In this document: positions 9,629 to 17,955 of the stretch, one piece after another
How positions within the stretch are numbered: the first letter of the stretch is position 1
How the letters are laid out: every line of letters begins with the position of its first letter
Origin: CAMYLR01 sp039588915
Lineage (GTDB): Bacteria; Gemmatimonadota; Gemmatimonadetes; JACCXV01; JAHWKZ01
Assembly (NCBI GenBank): GCA_039588915.1
Contig: JBDGYV010000006.1
Location: 1-64,000 of the forward strand
Direction of reading: 5' to 3'
DNA length: 64,000 bases
Translations under genes and position numbers: made by a program
The notes under the pieces: model-generated
What the model saw: the letters and a program-made list of their open reading frames with translations, nothing else
What the model was told of the DNA's origin: nothing
Databases searched by the model: none

Positions 9629-9646
9629 CGTGTCTCCTTCTCTCGA

Positions 9647-10456
9647 CTAGCTGAGCAACTCTCCCCGAAACACCGTCACGGCACGCCCGCTGAGAATCAC
9701 CCGATCACCGACTGGTCGCGCCCGAACGATGCCACCCCTGGTCGAAGCCTGATATCCGACCAGCTCTTCTAATCCCAGCTTTGCGGACCAGTACGGCGCC
9801 AGCGCACAGTGTGCCGACCCGGTTACCGGATCTTCATCGATCCCGTAGCGGGGAACGAAGAACCGGGATACAAAATGGTGCTCCTCGCCGTCGGCATGGG
9901 CAGTGACGATCGTCCCCCGTGCCTTGACGGTAGCCAAGCGACGAAAGTCGGGGTCGAGGCTCCTGACCTGCGCCTCGCCCTCGACCTCGACCAGGTAGTC
10001 CTGCTGGTCGCTCTTGCCGACAAACAGGGGGTCGACGCCGAGCGCGGCGAGCAGCCCCGGTGGCGGCTCGGTTGCAACCGCCGGAGTGGCCGGAAAGTCA
10101 AGCTCAATCCAATCGTCAACCCGAGACGCCGAAAGCTCTCCGCTTCGAGTCAGGAATCGGATGGCCGCGGACCCTGCCACGATGGCGTTCTCCCATAGCA
10201 CATGTGCGCCAGCCAGCGTCGCGTGGCCGCACAGATCGACCTCTCGCAGTGGGGAGAACCAACGCAGTTGATAGGCTTCTCCTTCGGGCCACAGAAACGC
10301 GGTCTCCGACAGATTCATCTCGGCCCCCACCGCTTGCATCCAACCGGTATCGGCCTGTTTGTCGAGCAAGCACACCGCCGCTGGGTTGCCGGTATACGGG
10401 CGGGCCGAGAAGGCGTCCACTTGATAGATGGGAACCGGCTTCGTCACCTCGAGCAT
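9647..10456 (-). CDS. PhzF family isomerase-like protein
   Basis: PhzF-fold protein (diaminopimelate-epimerase-like), 269 residues. Typical motifs are YQVDAFSARPYTGNPAAVC at the N-terminus, MNLSETAF with the catalytic glutamate (Glu51), VDLCGHATLAGAHVL, and DEDPVTGSAHCALAPYW. PhzF itself isomerises a phenazine precursor, but no phenazine genes are nearby and most members are generic housekeeping isomerases of unknown substrate. It is divergent from the DtxR-type regulator. Confidence 0.92.
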   Translation of the reverse strand: MLEVTKPVPIYQVDAFSARPYTGNPAAVCLLDKQADTGWMQAVGAEMNLSETAFLWPEGEAYQLRWFSPLREVDLCGHATLAGAHVLWENAIVAGSAAIRFLTRSGELSASRVDDWIELDFPATPAVATEPPPGLLAALGVDPLFVGKSDQQDYLVEVEGEAQVRSLDPDFRRLATVKARGTIVTAHADGEEHHFVSRFFVPRYGIDEDPVTGSAHCALAPYWSAKLGLEELVGYQASTRGGIVRARPVGDRVILSGRAVTVFRGELLS

Positions 10457-10539
10457 GCCCCAATGGTAGCCGCTCCTGGTGGCGCGACAACTGACCGGGT
10501 TTGACTGTCCTCACGACCAAAGACCACATTGCAGAGGCG

Positions 10540-11220
10540 ATGGTCAACGACCCGATTCCTCAGATCACGCCACCAATCGAAGACTACCTGAAGGCGATCT
10601 ATACGATCGGTCGGGAGCGGGGCGAGCCCCGGGCTTCGACCTCGGCGATCGCAGCCCGGATGCAGGTGTCCGCCGCCTCGGCCACAAACATGATGCAAAA
10701 ACTGGCCGAGATGCGGCTGGTCGAATACACACCGTACAAGGGTGTCCACCTCACGGTCGCCGGCGAGAAGATCGCCCTCGAGGTCGTTCGGCATCACCGG
10801 CTGATCGAGCTCTATCTAGCAGAAGCGCTGGGGTATTCGTGGGACGCCGTTCACGACGAGGCCGAGCGACTGGAACACGTCATCAGCGAGGAGTTCGAGG
10901 ATCGCATCGATGCGATGCTCGGCCATCCAACCACCGACCCCCACGGTGACCCGATTCCACCCAAGGAGGGCCGGCCGCCTGAGGACGTCCACCGCCCGTT
11001 GAATGAGGTCGCCACCGGTGACCGCGTGATCGTTCGTCGGGTGTCCGATCGGGACGGCGAGCTGCTGCGCTCGTTATCGTCGCTCCGTCTCGTACCCGGC
11101 GCTCGGATCACGATCGTCGAGCGCGCCGGGTATGGCGGCGCGATAACGCTCGAGCGTAATGGCGAGACGGTCTCGATCGACGAACGGCTGGCCAGCAAGG
11201 TCTTCGTCGAACTCGCATGA
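10540..11220 (+). CDS. DtxR/MntR family metal-dependent regulator
   Basis: Metal-responsive repressor of the DtxR family. I read it from the ATG at 10540 (226 residues, MVNDPIPQITPPIEDYLKAIYTI); a TTG at 10501 would add 13 residues. Residues about 10-75 are the winged helix (RMQVSAASATNMMQKLAEMRLVEYTPYKGVHLT), 80-150 the dimerisation and metal domain (RHHRLIELYL and HDEAERLEHVISEEFEDRID), and the last 75 residues an SH3-like FeoA domain. It represses metal uptake genes when Fe or Mn is bound. The ATGA overlap with the next FeoA gene shows coupling. Confidence 0.9.
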   Translation: MVNDPIPQITPPIEDYLKAIYTIGRERGEPRASTSAIAARMQVSAASATNMMQKLAEMRLVEYTPYKGVHLTVAGEKIALEVVRHHRLIELYLAEALGYSWDAVHDEAERLEHVISEEFEDRIDAMLGHPTTDPHGDPIPPKEGRPPEDVHRPLNEVATGDRVIVRRVSDRDGELLRSLSSLRLVPGARITIVERAGYGGAITLERNGETVSIDERLASKVFVELA

Positions 11221-11462
11221 CCGTCGAGTTCCCTCTCCATTTCATGGTCCAGGGCGAAAAGGGCCGCGTGGTCGGTATTCGCTGGCGTGAACAAGACGTA
11301 GCAGATCGGCTGGCTGAAATGGGATTCGAGAAGGGTGTCGCCTTTGAGGTCGTCGCTCACGACCCAGAGCGTGGCATCACCGTCCGCCTCGACGACCGTG
11401 AGCTTTCGCTCGTACCGTGGCTAGCGCCGGTGATCTACGCCACGGAAGACCCCACCAACTGA
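11217..11462 (+). CDS. feoA: FeoA domain protein
   Basis: An 81-residue SH3-like FeoA protein, with GEKGRVVGIRWREQDVADRLAEMGFEKG and a basic/hydrophobic C-terminal strand set. FeoA normally partners the ferrous-iron transporter FeoB in the inner membrane. Here the gene overlaps the DtxR gene by 4 bases (ATGA), but no feoB follows; the next gene is on the other strand. It may regulate a FeoB encoded elsewhere, or act with the regulator. Confidence 0.82.
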   Translation: MTVEFPLHFMVQGEKGRVVGIRWREQDVADRLAEMGFEKGVAFEVVAHDPERGITVRLDDRELSLVPWLAPVIYATEDPTN

Positions 11463-11471
11463 TCCGCTACG

Positions 11472-12008
11472 CTACCAGGTCGGCTCCGCGGCTCCGGCCC
11501 TGTGGTTGACGTAGCGGGCACACACGAACAGGAAATCGCTCAGTCGATTGATGTAGGGCAGGATCGTTCCCGGAAGATCATCCGCCTGCAGTCCCACGAT
11601 CGCGCGCTCCGCGCGCCGACAGACGGTGCGTGCAACGTGGAGAAAGGCTGCCGCTGGACATCCCCCCGGCAACACGAACGCTTCGAGCGGTGGCAATTCA
11701 CCTTGCCACGCATCGATCTCGCTCTCCAACGATTCGATCCGATCAGCGACAAGATCGAACTTGGATCGCTTGCGCCGGTCGGGGTTTGGAGTCGCCAGGA
11801 TCGCACCGACCACGAAGAGGTCCTGCTGCACCCGTTCAAGGACGGCCGATACATCCTCGTCGATGCCCTGAGCGCGGGCCACGCCCAGCCAGGCGTTGAG
11901 CTCGTCCACGTCACCGTACGCCGCGACGCGTGGATCGCTCTTCGGCACCCGTCCACCGCCGAATAACGCGGTGCCGCCATCGTCGCCGGTTTTCGTGTAG
12001 ATCTTCAC
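11472..12008 (-). CDS. Cob(I)alamin adenosyltransferase, PduO type
   Basis: ATP:cob(I)alamin adenosyltransferase, which makes adenosylcobalamin. The 178-residue protein has the PduO-type signatures: YTKTGDDGGTALFGGGRVPKSD at the N-terminus (ATP binding), the VAAYGDVDELNAWLG helix, TVCRRAERAIV, and PYINRLSDFLFVCARY. It is cytoplasmic and presumably trimeric. Its start overlaps the ygfZ stop by 4 bases, so the two are co-translated. No other B12 synthesis gene is in the window, so it may serve corrinoid salvage. Confidence 0.93.
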   Translation of the reverse strand: MKIYTKTGDDGGTALFGGGRVPKSDPRVAAYGDVDELNAWLGVARAQGIDEDVSAVLERVQQDLFVVGAILATPNPDRRKRSKFDLVADRIESLESEIDAWQGELPPLEAFVLPGGCPAAAFLHVARTVCRRAERAIVGLQADDLPGTILPYINRLSDFLFVCARYVNHRAGAAEPTW

Positions 12009-12994
12009 GCCCTGACCGTCGTCATCGGGAGATCGATGACCTCGGCCTCGAGATTGTCGCTCCCCAAACGGGTACCGGCATCACAGTAGTTCCGGTGGAC
12101 GAACGCGAGCGCGATCGAACCCAACTCGGGACTGATCCCAGCGGCGGTAATCCGCGCCACACCTGGCTTGTCGCCGCTATCGAGCAGGGTGCCCGGAGGG
12201 GGCGGCCGATCAGTATCCAGCCGCAGCCCGCGCAAGTGCCTGGCCGGTCGGCCCCGAGCCCACAATCGAGCGATCACTTCCTGGCCCGGATAGCATCCCT
12301 TGTCATGGCTGATGGCGTTTTCGGTCGGCGCTTCGAGCGGAATCATTTCCTCGGTCAGCTCCCGACCGAAGGCGGCGATACCGGCCTCGATCTGGAGTAC
12401 CTTCCACGCATCCTCGTCGCCGGGAATCGCCCCGGCCGCGATTAGCGCGGCTTCTGCCGCTGGAGCGCCGGACTTCGGGGTCCACAAGCGAAAACCGCCC
12501 CCCCCAGTATCGGTCCAGCGAACGATGCGCACCGCCGTCGACCCGATCTTCGTTTCGATGTGTGCGCCCACACGATCGACCGGCAGGGTCGCCCCGGCGC
12601 GGGTCACGATCTCGCCGCTCATTGGCCCTTGAAGCGACCCGATCGACCACTCATCGCCGTGGTTGCGGAATTCAACTTCCTGACCGAAGTAATACCGTTG
12701 GAGCAGCGCTTCAACCGTCGAGGCGCAGCCGCCGTCGCAATCCAGCCACAATGCGTTCTCGGTAGCCGCGACGAGAAAGTCAGCCAGTACACGTCCCTTG
12801 GTTGGGTTTAGCATAAACGCCCGCGTGATCTCGCCTGGCGTCAAGCCGACGACGCGGTTGGTGCAGAGGTTGTTTAGGTACTCCTCGCGCTCGGAACCGG
12901 TCAACTCGATGAGTGCGTTATCGGGACGCGGAAAAAACGCGGCGCTTTCGTGCGCGCCGGTGTACGCCGCATGCCACTGCCGAACGCTGTCCAT
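12005..12994 (-). CDS. ygfZ: YgfZ/GcvT-like folate-binding protein
   Basis: Tetrahydrofolate-dependent Fe-S cluster assembly or repair factor related to the glycine cleavage T protein. In 329 residues the signature KGCYPGQEVIAR is at 232-243, with the conserved Cys234. ELTEEMIPLEAPTENAISHDKGCY preceding it is typical, as are the N-terminal GSEREEYLNNLCTN and the C-terminal barrel. It is not GcvT: the YgfZ cysteine motif is present and the length is short. It is followed by the adenosyltransferase with a 4-base overlap. Confidence 0.92.
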   Translation of the reverse strand: MDSVRQWHAAYTGAHESAAFFPRPDNALIELTGSEREEYLNNLCTNRVVGLTPGEITRAFMLNPTKGRVLADFLVAATENALWLDCDGGCASTVEALLQRYYFGQEVEFRNHGDEWSIGSLQGPMSGEIVTRAGATLPVDRVGAHIETKIGSTAVRIVRWTDTGGGGFRLWTPKSGAPAAEAALIAAGAIPGDEDAWKVLQIEAGIAAFGRELTEEMIPLEAPTENAISHDKGCYPGQEVIARLWARGRPARHLRGLRLDTDRPPPPGTLLDSGDKPGVARITAAGISPELGSIALAFVHRNYCDAGTRLGSDNLEAEVIDLPMTTVRA

Positions 12995-12999
12995 GGCGA

Positions 13000-13521
13000 T
13001 CAGGGACCAGCGGGTTCCAGGACGAGTTCCAGCCCTTCAGACCCGAGCGCGACGGGCTCACTCACCGCGCGCCAGTCGCCCGCCCCCTCCGTCATGGCGT
13101 TGCCGTCGCTGTCCAACCGTGCAACGACCCTCACTTCGTCGGGGAACTCAACCCCGTCGAGCATCGCGTCCGCCCGGCCAATCGTGAAAGCAAACGGGAA
13201 CCGAACCCCCTGATGGCGTTGGACGGCCAACGGTGGCCCACCTTCACCCTCAGTTCGGCGAATGAACAGGAAGAGCACCCCGTCGTCGGCGACCGTTCCA
13301 GCGTTCGCCGGAAAAACGATATCGCCTCGCAACTCGTCGCCCGCCGCACTCGCCGACCGCGTCTGCTCACGCGTGACGCTCAGCGCCGGCGGCAGCCCGG
13401 TTTCGGAAACGAGCGGTCGGTCGCGAGCCTCGCGGGCAAACTCGTCCTCGGGTGTGACTCGTTGACTGCAAGCGACAATTGCGAGTCCAAAGACCATGAA
13501 CGTTTTCAACATCAATCGCAT
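13000..13521 (-). CDS. Lipoprotein resembling the C-terminal domain of CcmI/CycH
   Basis: A 173-residue exported protein with an N-terminal hydrophobic segment and lipobox-like AIVAC. The second half (DGVLFLFIRRTEGEGGPPLAVQRH, the DAMLDG segment, DEVRVVARLDSDGNAMTEGAGDWRAVSEPV) closely resembles the periplasmic C-terminal domain of the cytochrome c maturation protein CcmI/CycH, in which apocytochrome is chaperoned. The TPR and membrane parts of CcmI are absent. It ends 5 bases before ygfZ and is divergent from glcD by 34 bases. The CcmI likeness is my recognition by pattern, without alignment. Confidence 0.65.
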   Translation of the reverse strand: MRLMLKTFMVFGLAIVACSQRVTPEDEFAREARDRPLVSETGLPPALSVTREQTRSASAAGDELRGDIVFPANAGTVADDGVLFLFIRRTEGEGGPPLAVQRHQGVRFPFAFTIGRADAMLDGVEFPDEVRVVARLDSDGNAMTEGAGDWRAVSEPVALGSEGLELVLEPAGP

Positions 13522-13555
13522 GGCCGATAACTTACGATCTCGCTATATAAACTGC

Positions 13556-14995
13556 ATGCTCACCGATCGCGTGCTCGCGGGCCTCGCGGAGACGACGTCG
13601 CCGGCTCGCGTGTTGACCGCGCGCGAAGACCTCCTCACGTACGCCTCGGATGCCACCGCCCTCCATCGGTGCGTGCCCGAGGCGGTCGTTATTCCCCGCG
13701 ACACAGGACAGGTGACCCGCATCGTCAAGCTGGCCAACGAGGAGGGGTTCGCGCTCGTGCCTCGCGGAGCCGGAACTGGATTGTCGGCCGGTGCGGTACC
13801 AACCATTGATAGCGTAGTGATGCTCTTTCCATCGTGGAATCGGATCGTCGAAGTCGACCCGGTGAACCACACGGCATGGGTCGAGCCCGGGGTGATCACT
13901 GCCGATCTCCATGCTGCTGTTGAACCGTACGGCCTGTTCTATCCACCCGATCCGGGTTCGATGCGGATCTGTACGCTGGGCGGAAACGTGGCCGAGAACG
14001 CCGGCGGGCTTCGCGGCCTCAAGTACGGAGTCACAAAGGACTACGTCATGGGCCTCGAAGCGGTCTTGCCGACTGGAGAATTCCTAGCGCTGGGTGGGAA
14101 ATCGTTCAAGGACGTGGCCGGATACAACCTGATGGATCTCCTTGTCGGCAGCGAGGGCACGCTGGCGGTCTTCACGCGGATCCTCGTCAGGTTGGTTGCC
14201 AAACCTCAGTCGACGCGCACAATCCTAGCGTCGTTCGACTCGGTCGGTGCGGCGGGTCACACGGTCACCGCGATCTTGGCTACCGGGATCGTGCCGGCGA
14301 CCCTCGAGTTCCTCGACCAGGTCACGATCCGCGCCGTCGAATCGTTCGCCGGGCTCGGACTGCCCGCCGATCTGGCGGCCCTGCTGTTGATCGAGGTCGA
14401 TGGGCGAGCGCATGCGGTCGCAGAGGACGCTGACGCGGTCAACCGAATCTGTCGACAGCACGGCGCGCGTGAAGTGCGGAGCGCCACCGATGCGGACGAG
14501 GCGGAAGACTTGCGCGCAGCGCGACGAGTGTCGTTCACCGCTTTGGCCAGGATCGGTCCGACCACGATTCTCGAGGACGTCGCCGTGCCGCGCAGCGCGG
14601 TGGCATCGATGCTCGTTCGCATCCAAGAGATCGCTGCGGAGCACCAAGTTCAGATCGGCGTGTTCGGACACGCCGGCGACGGCAACTTGCACCCCACCTG
14701 CATCACAGATGCCCGCGACGCCGAGGCGATCGTGCGTACCGAGGCCGCGCTAGAGGAGATCTTCGACGCCGCCGTCACGTTAGGGGGAACAATCACAGGT
14801 GAACACGGCGTCGGGCTCGCAAAGCGCAAGTTCCTGGAACGCCACACCGGCGACCCGGCGCTTCGTTTCATGCGTCAGATCAAGGCCGTGCTCGACCCGA
14901 ACCAAGTGCTAAACCCCGGCAAAGTGCTGGGGCACTCAGCGCGTTGCGAGCACCCACCTCTTGGTCACCCGGCCTACGAGGAGGCGCTCTCCTGA
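13556..14995 (+). CDS. glcD: Glycolate oxidase subunit GlcD (FAD-linked)
   Basis: FAD-dependent alpha-hydroxyacid dehydrogenase of the GlcD/D-lactate dehydrogenase family, 479 residues from the ATG at 13556. The PCMH-type FAD domain shows LVPRGAGTGLSAGAVP, GGNVAENAGGLRGLKYGVTKDYV and NLMDLLVGSEGTLAVFT; the C-terminal domain shows VFGHAGDGNLHPT and GTITGEHGVGLAKR. It oxidises glycolate (or D-lactate) and passes electrons to the Fe-S subunit GlcF encoded next. The overlapping or abutting start of glcF indicates a two-gene operon. No GlcE is seen, so this is the D-F arrangement. Confidence 0.94.
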   Translation: MLTDRVLAGLAETTSPARVLTAREDLLTYASDATALHRCVPEAVVIPRDTGQVTRIVKLANEEGFALVPRGAGTGLSAGAVPTIDSVVMLFPSWNRIVEVDPVNHTAWVEPGVITADLHAAVEPYGLFYPPDPGSMRICTLGGNVAENAGGLRGLKYGVTKDYVMGLEAVLPTGEFLALGGKSFKDVAGYNLMDLLVGSEGTLAVFTRILVRLVAKPQSTRTILASFDSVGAAGHTVTAILATGIVPATLEFLDQVTIRAVESFAGLGLPADLAALLLIEVDGRAHAVAEDADAVNRICRQHGAREVRSATDADEAEDLRAARRVSFTALARIGPTTILEDVAVPRSAVASMLVRIQEIAAEHQVQIGVFGHAGDGNLHPTCITDARDAEAIVRTEAALEEIFDAAVTLGGTITGEHGVGLAKRKFLERHTGDPALRFMRQIKAVLDPNQVLNPGKVLGHSARCEHPPLGHPAYEEALS

Positions 14996-16371
14996 AGGCG
15001 GACCTCGCTCCGCTTGACCCCGTCTTTCATCCGGACAGCGATCTGCTGACCGCGTGTATTCAGTGTGGGCTCTGCTTGCCATCTTGTCCCACGTTCGCGA
15101 TGACGCCGCGCGAGCGAGCCGGTCCCCGCGGCCGAATCACGCTCATGCGGGCGGCCGCGAGCGGTGAGATCGAGGTCGGTTACCCCCCGTTCGCCGAGGC
15201 CATGTACTACTGCCTCGGATGCCGAGCATGCGAGACCGCGTGCCCGGCCGGGGTCGAGTTCGGACGATTGCTCGAGGCGGCCCGAGCCGCAATCGACAGC
15301 AGCAACGGGCGCGAAGCGTGGCGCCCGGAGCCCGCCCAGAATTGGCTCCTAAACCGGATCATCACCCACCCCACACGGCTCCGGTGGATAGCACGCTCGG
15401 TGAGGTTGTATCAGCGTGTGCTCAAGAAACGCGCTCGATTCAAGCGGTGGATCGCCAACCGATTCCCAGACCTCGAGCCACTCGAGCCGCTGGCACCCGA
15501 GATCCCGCGTCAACGCCGCCGGTGGCGGACACCAGCTGCGCTTGGGCCATCGGATGTCGTGATCAACGGCGATACGCCGTCTGTCCGCGGGACGGTGGCG
15601 CTACACCCCGGTTGTGTGCAATCGGTGTTCTTGCCCGACGTCAACGCCGACACCGCGCAGGTCTTGGCCTACAACGCTTGGCAGGTCGTGGTGCCGAAAC
15701 AGTTTCGGTGCTGCGGCGCACTCCACGCTCACTATGGCCAACTGGATGTCGCTCGTTCGTTGGCGCGCAAAAACATCGCCGTGTTTGAAACGTCGAATGC
15801 AGACCGACTGATCTCCAACGCCGCTGGGTGCGGCGCCCACATGAAGGCATATGGTCAGCTTTTGAATGGAGATCCTGATTGGGCGGAACGAGCAGCAAAG
15901 GTCGGCGCTGCGGTCGTCGATGTCACCGAGCATCTTGTCGATCGCGGGGTGCGCCGGCCGCGTCGCCCGATCGGCTTGAGAGCGACGTATCACGATGCGT
16001 GTCATCTGCTCCACGGCCAACGGGTGGCCGAAGCCCCGCGGATGCTCTTGCGTTCGATCCCTGGACTCGACCTGGCACCGCTTCCAGAGTCAACGTGGTG
16101 CTGCGGGTCAGCCGGGCTATACAACGTGACCCACCCCGAGGCCGCGGCCAAGCTTCAGCAGAGAAAGGTCACCCAGATTTTGGCCACGGGTGCCGAGCTC
16201 GTCGTCACTGGTAATCCTGGCTGCACGTTTCAGATCGCGGCCGGGCTGCGCGCTGCCGGGTCACCGGTCAGGGTGGTCCACCCAGCGACCGTGCTGCGCA
16301 TCGCCTATGAGCTGCCGCCGCTGTTACCGAGGCGGCGTTGGCGTCCTACTCCGTTCCGTCGCCCGGTGTAA
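14992..16371 (+). CDS. glcF: Glycolate oxidase Fe-S subunit GlcF
   Basis: Iron-sulfur electron-transfer subunit of glycolate oxidase. Two 4Fe-4S motifs are present, CIQCGLCLPSCP and CLGCRACETACP, followed by two CCG (heterodisulfide-reductase-like) domains with FRCCGALHAHYG and STWCCGSAGLYN. No ATG exists before the first ferredoxin motif. I place the start at a CTG (14992) that overlaps the glcD stop as CTGA and has GAGGAGG seven bases upstream; a TTG at 14944 is the alternative. This gives 459 residues. Confidence 0.9.
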   Translation: MKADLAPLDPVFHPDSDLLTACIQCGLCLPSCPTFAMTPRERAGPRGRITLMRAAASGEIEVGYPPFAEAMYYCLGCRACETACPAGVEFGRLLEAARAAIDSSNGREAWRPEPAQNWLLNRIITHPTRLRWIARSVRLYQRVLKKRARFKRWIANRFPDLEPLEPLAPEIPRQRRRWRTPAALGPSDVVINGDTPSVRGTVALHPGCVQSVFLPDVNADTAQVLAYNAWQVVVPKQFRCCGALHAHYGQLDVARSLARKNIAVFETSNADRLISNAAGCGAHMKAYGQLLNGDPDWAERAAKVGAAVVDVTEHLVDRGVRRPRRPIGLRATYHDACHLLHGQRVAEAPRMLLRSIPGLDLAPLPESTWCCGSAGLYNVTHPEAAAKLQQRKVTQILATGAELVVTGNPGCTFQIAAGLRAAGSPVRVVHPATVLRIAYELPPLLPRRRWRPTPFRRPV

Positions 16372-16504
16372 CCCTCCGCCCCGTCAGTTCCATCACTTGG
16401 TACTCAGTGCCGTCTTCGGACATCGTGTACATCTCGAAAACGAACGTGTCGGGACCCGTCCAGTGCGTAACGGACCGCACCGGGACGTCATCCCGGCCGG
16501 TCAT
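16346..16504 (-). pseudogene. C-terminal remnant of a DUF1579-like protein
   Basis: The final 52 codons of this minus-strand frame (MTGRDDVPVRSVTHW, then GPDTFVFEMYTMSEDG and EYQVMEL) look like the C-terminal end of a DUF1579 family protein. Nothing recognisable continues the family upstream: beyond about 16515 the same frame is only the antisense of the endonuclease remnant. The stop lies inside the 3' end of glcF. I read this as the tail of a gene lost by rearrangement. Family assignment is by pattern only. Confidence 0.5.
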
Positions 16505-16529
16505 GAAGTCATCGGGGTACCCATCAACG

Positions 16530-16804
16530 TCACCGCATTGGTCGCCGGATCGTCGGTGCCCCGCGAGACCATCGACGCGGTGGACAAGGGCAACAAGAGC
16601 TACCACCAGCTGGACTACATCCTGATCGGCAAATCGCTCGCGGCGAAGAACAAGACCGTGAAGCCGTACATCGAATGGCGTGTACAACCCACGCGCGTGA
16701 ATCAGAGGGGCAAGCCGCCCCGAGTCACGAAGTTCTTCAAGGGTGTGACGAGTAGAGCAAAGGCATCGGATCACTGTCCCGTGGCGATCAAGGTGAAAGG
16801 GTAG
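16530..16804 (+). pseudogene. C-terminal remnant of an endonuclease/exonuclease/phosphatase family protein
   Basis: About 90 codons ending at a TAG. The segment YHQLDYILIGKSLA and the terminal ASDHCPVAIKVKG match the end of EEP-fold (DNase I-like) proteins, in which the DHCPV histidine is catalytic. The N-terminal three quarters of the fold, with its other catalytic residues, is missing, and upstream the frame runs into unrelated sequence. It is lysine-rich, unlike neighbouring genes, hinting at different ancestry. I see no start codon with a ribosome-binding site, so it is probably not expressed as a functional enzyme. Confidence 0.6.
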
Positions 16805-16833
16805 AGTGCAGGGCACTCGGCGAGTAATCGAGC

Positions 16834-16853
16834 GTGTCCGAAAACGAGGACAC
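16834..16853. repeat. Inverted repeat before the cytochrome b gene
   Basis: GTGTCC (16834-16839) and GGACAC (16848-16853) form a 6-bp stem around an 8-base loop, 30 bases beyond the stop of the endonuclease remnant and about 125 bases before the cytochrome b start. It could be an operator or a weak transcription end; there is no T tract. Confidence 0.3.
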
Positions 16854-16979
16854 ACCGACCTCCGTACCGGCTCTCCACTTTCCACGACCTGCCATCACTG
16901 GGTCTCAGGCCCCAAGCGGAAGAATGGCGCGGAATCTGCGGCGATTCTTTGGGCTCATCTCAACCAGAGGGCGTTCCCA

Positions 16980-17783
16980 TTGAAGATCCTGCGATTTCGA
17001 AAGTCGGAGCGGCTCATCCACTGGGCCCTGGCCATACCCTTCCTGGTCTGCTATTGCAGCGCCCTCGTATTGGTCGTGTTTTACAATCCGGCGCCAGATC
17101 GTCCCTATAGAGATATTTTTTCGTGGATCCACCGCGTCTCCGGTATCTGCCTGACCGTCTTACCGCCGCTGGCGGTGCTCCGTTGCAGCGGGGACTGGAA
17201 GATTCATTTTTCCAACATCAAGCAGGCCTGGATGTGGACGATCGATGACATCAAGTGGCTCTCGCTCATGGGATTGGCTTTCATCAACCCTCGCGTCCGA
17301 CTTCCGAAGCAGGGTAAATTCAATGCAGGCGAGAAAATCAACTTTATGATGCTGATGGGTACGTATCCGCTGTACCTGCTCACGGGCGCTTTGATCTGGC
17401 TCACCGGTGGTGCCCTTCTGGCGTGGCTGGTGCACATTGCCATGGCCATCGTGGCGACGCCGCTGATCTTCGGTCACATCTTCATGGCAACCGTCAATCC
17501 CGAGACGCGCGCGGGCCTTTCTGGGATGATCACGGGCTTTGTGGATCGGCAATGGGCGAAGCACCACCACGCAAAATGGTACGAGGAAGAGATCGAGTCG
17601 GGCTCGCCGAATCCGACGGAAGCGCCCGAGGAGGAGTCTGCCCCGTTGGGCGTACCGGGCGCGGCAGACATTCCTACACTCTTTGCCATGTACGTGGCGG
17701 CGCAGTCAGACTCTGAAGATGCTGATTCCGAGGAGGCCTCCGAGGACTCCAGCGATCGGCTGATCATCCCCCGGAATCCATAG
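16980..17783 (+). CDS. Cytochrome b, formate dehydrogenase gamma subunit-like, with acidic tail
   Basis: Membrane di-heme cytochrome b of the FdnI/FdoI type. From a TTG start at 16980 it has 267 residues: RFRKSERLIHWALAIPF, HRVSGICLTVLPPLAVL, GKFNAGEKINFMMLMGTYPLYLLTGALIWL, VHIAMAIVATPLIFGHIFMA and GFVDRQWAKHHHAKWYEE are characteristic, with histidines placed for heme binding. The family transfers electrons from a periplasmic dehydrogenase to quinone. No catalytic or Fe-S subunit is adjacent. The last 70 residues are an unusual Glu/Asp/Ser-rich extension. It sits among gene remnants, which suggests acquisition or rearrangement. The start is uncertain. Confidence 0.78.
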   Translation: MKILRFRKSERLIHWALAIPFLVCYCSALVLVVFYNPAPDRPYRDIFSWIHRVSGICLTVLPPLAVLRCSGDWKIHFSNIKQAWMWTIDDIKWLSLMGLAFINPRVRLPKQGKFNAGEKINFMMLMGTYPLYLLTGALIWLTGGALLAWLVHIAMAIVATPLIFGHIFMATVNPETRAGLSGMITGFVDRQWAKHHHAKWYEEEIESGSPNPTEAPEEESAPLGVPGAADIPTLFAMYVAAQSDSEDADSEEASEDSSDRLIIPRNP

Positions 17784-17791
17784 TTCCGTGC

Positions 17792-17902
17792 TTAGAATCG
17801 ATAGCTCGTGCTGACGTAGACCTGGTGGCTGTCCCCATCATCGAGGCCTCCATTGTGACCGGTGGCTCTTCGGGCGCAAACCACATCACGATCGTCTCCT
17901 CA
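17792..17902 (-). pseudogene. Possible last strand of an outer-membrane barrel protein
   Basis: A short minus-strand frame of about 35 codons ends in GDSHQVYVSTSYRF followed by TAA. A terminal strand of alternating residues closing in phenylalanine is the classical end of outer-membrane beta-barrels. No start or upstream homology is visible and the frame is closed by a stop near 17902. I suggest a porin tail left by a deletion, at low confidence because the segment is short. Confidence 0.3.
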
Positions 17903-17955
17903 TATTCTGCGTTTCAACGTTGGTCTCCTTTCTCCTCGCTGTTCATCAGTTGTCG

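Noticed and set aside
10501..10539. Upstream TTG start of the DtxR-type gene
   Set aside because: The ATG at 10540 puts the conserved IEDYLKAIY at the normal distance from the N-terminus; I kept it as an alternative only.
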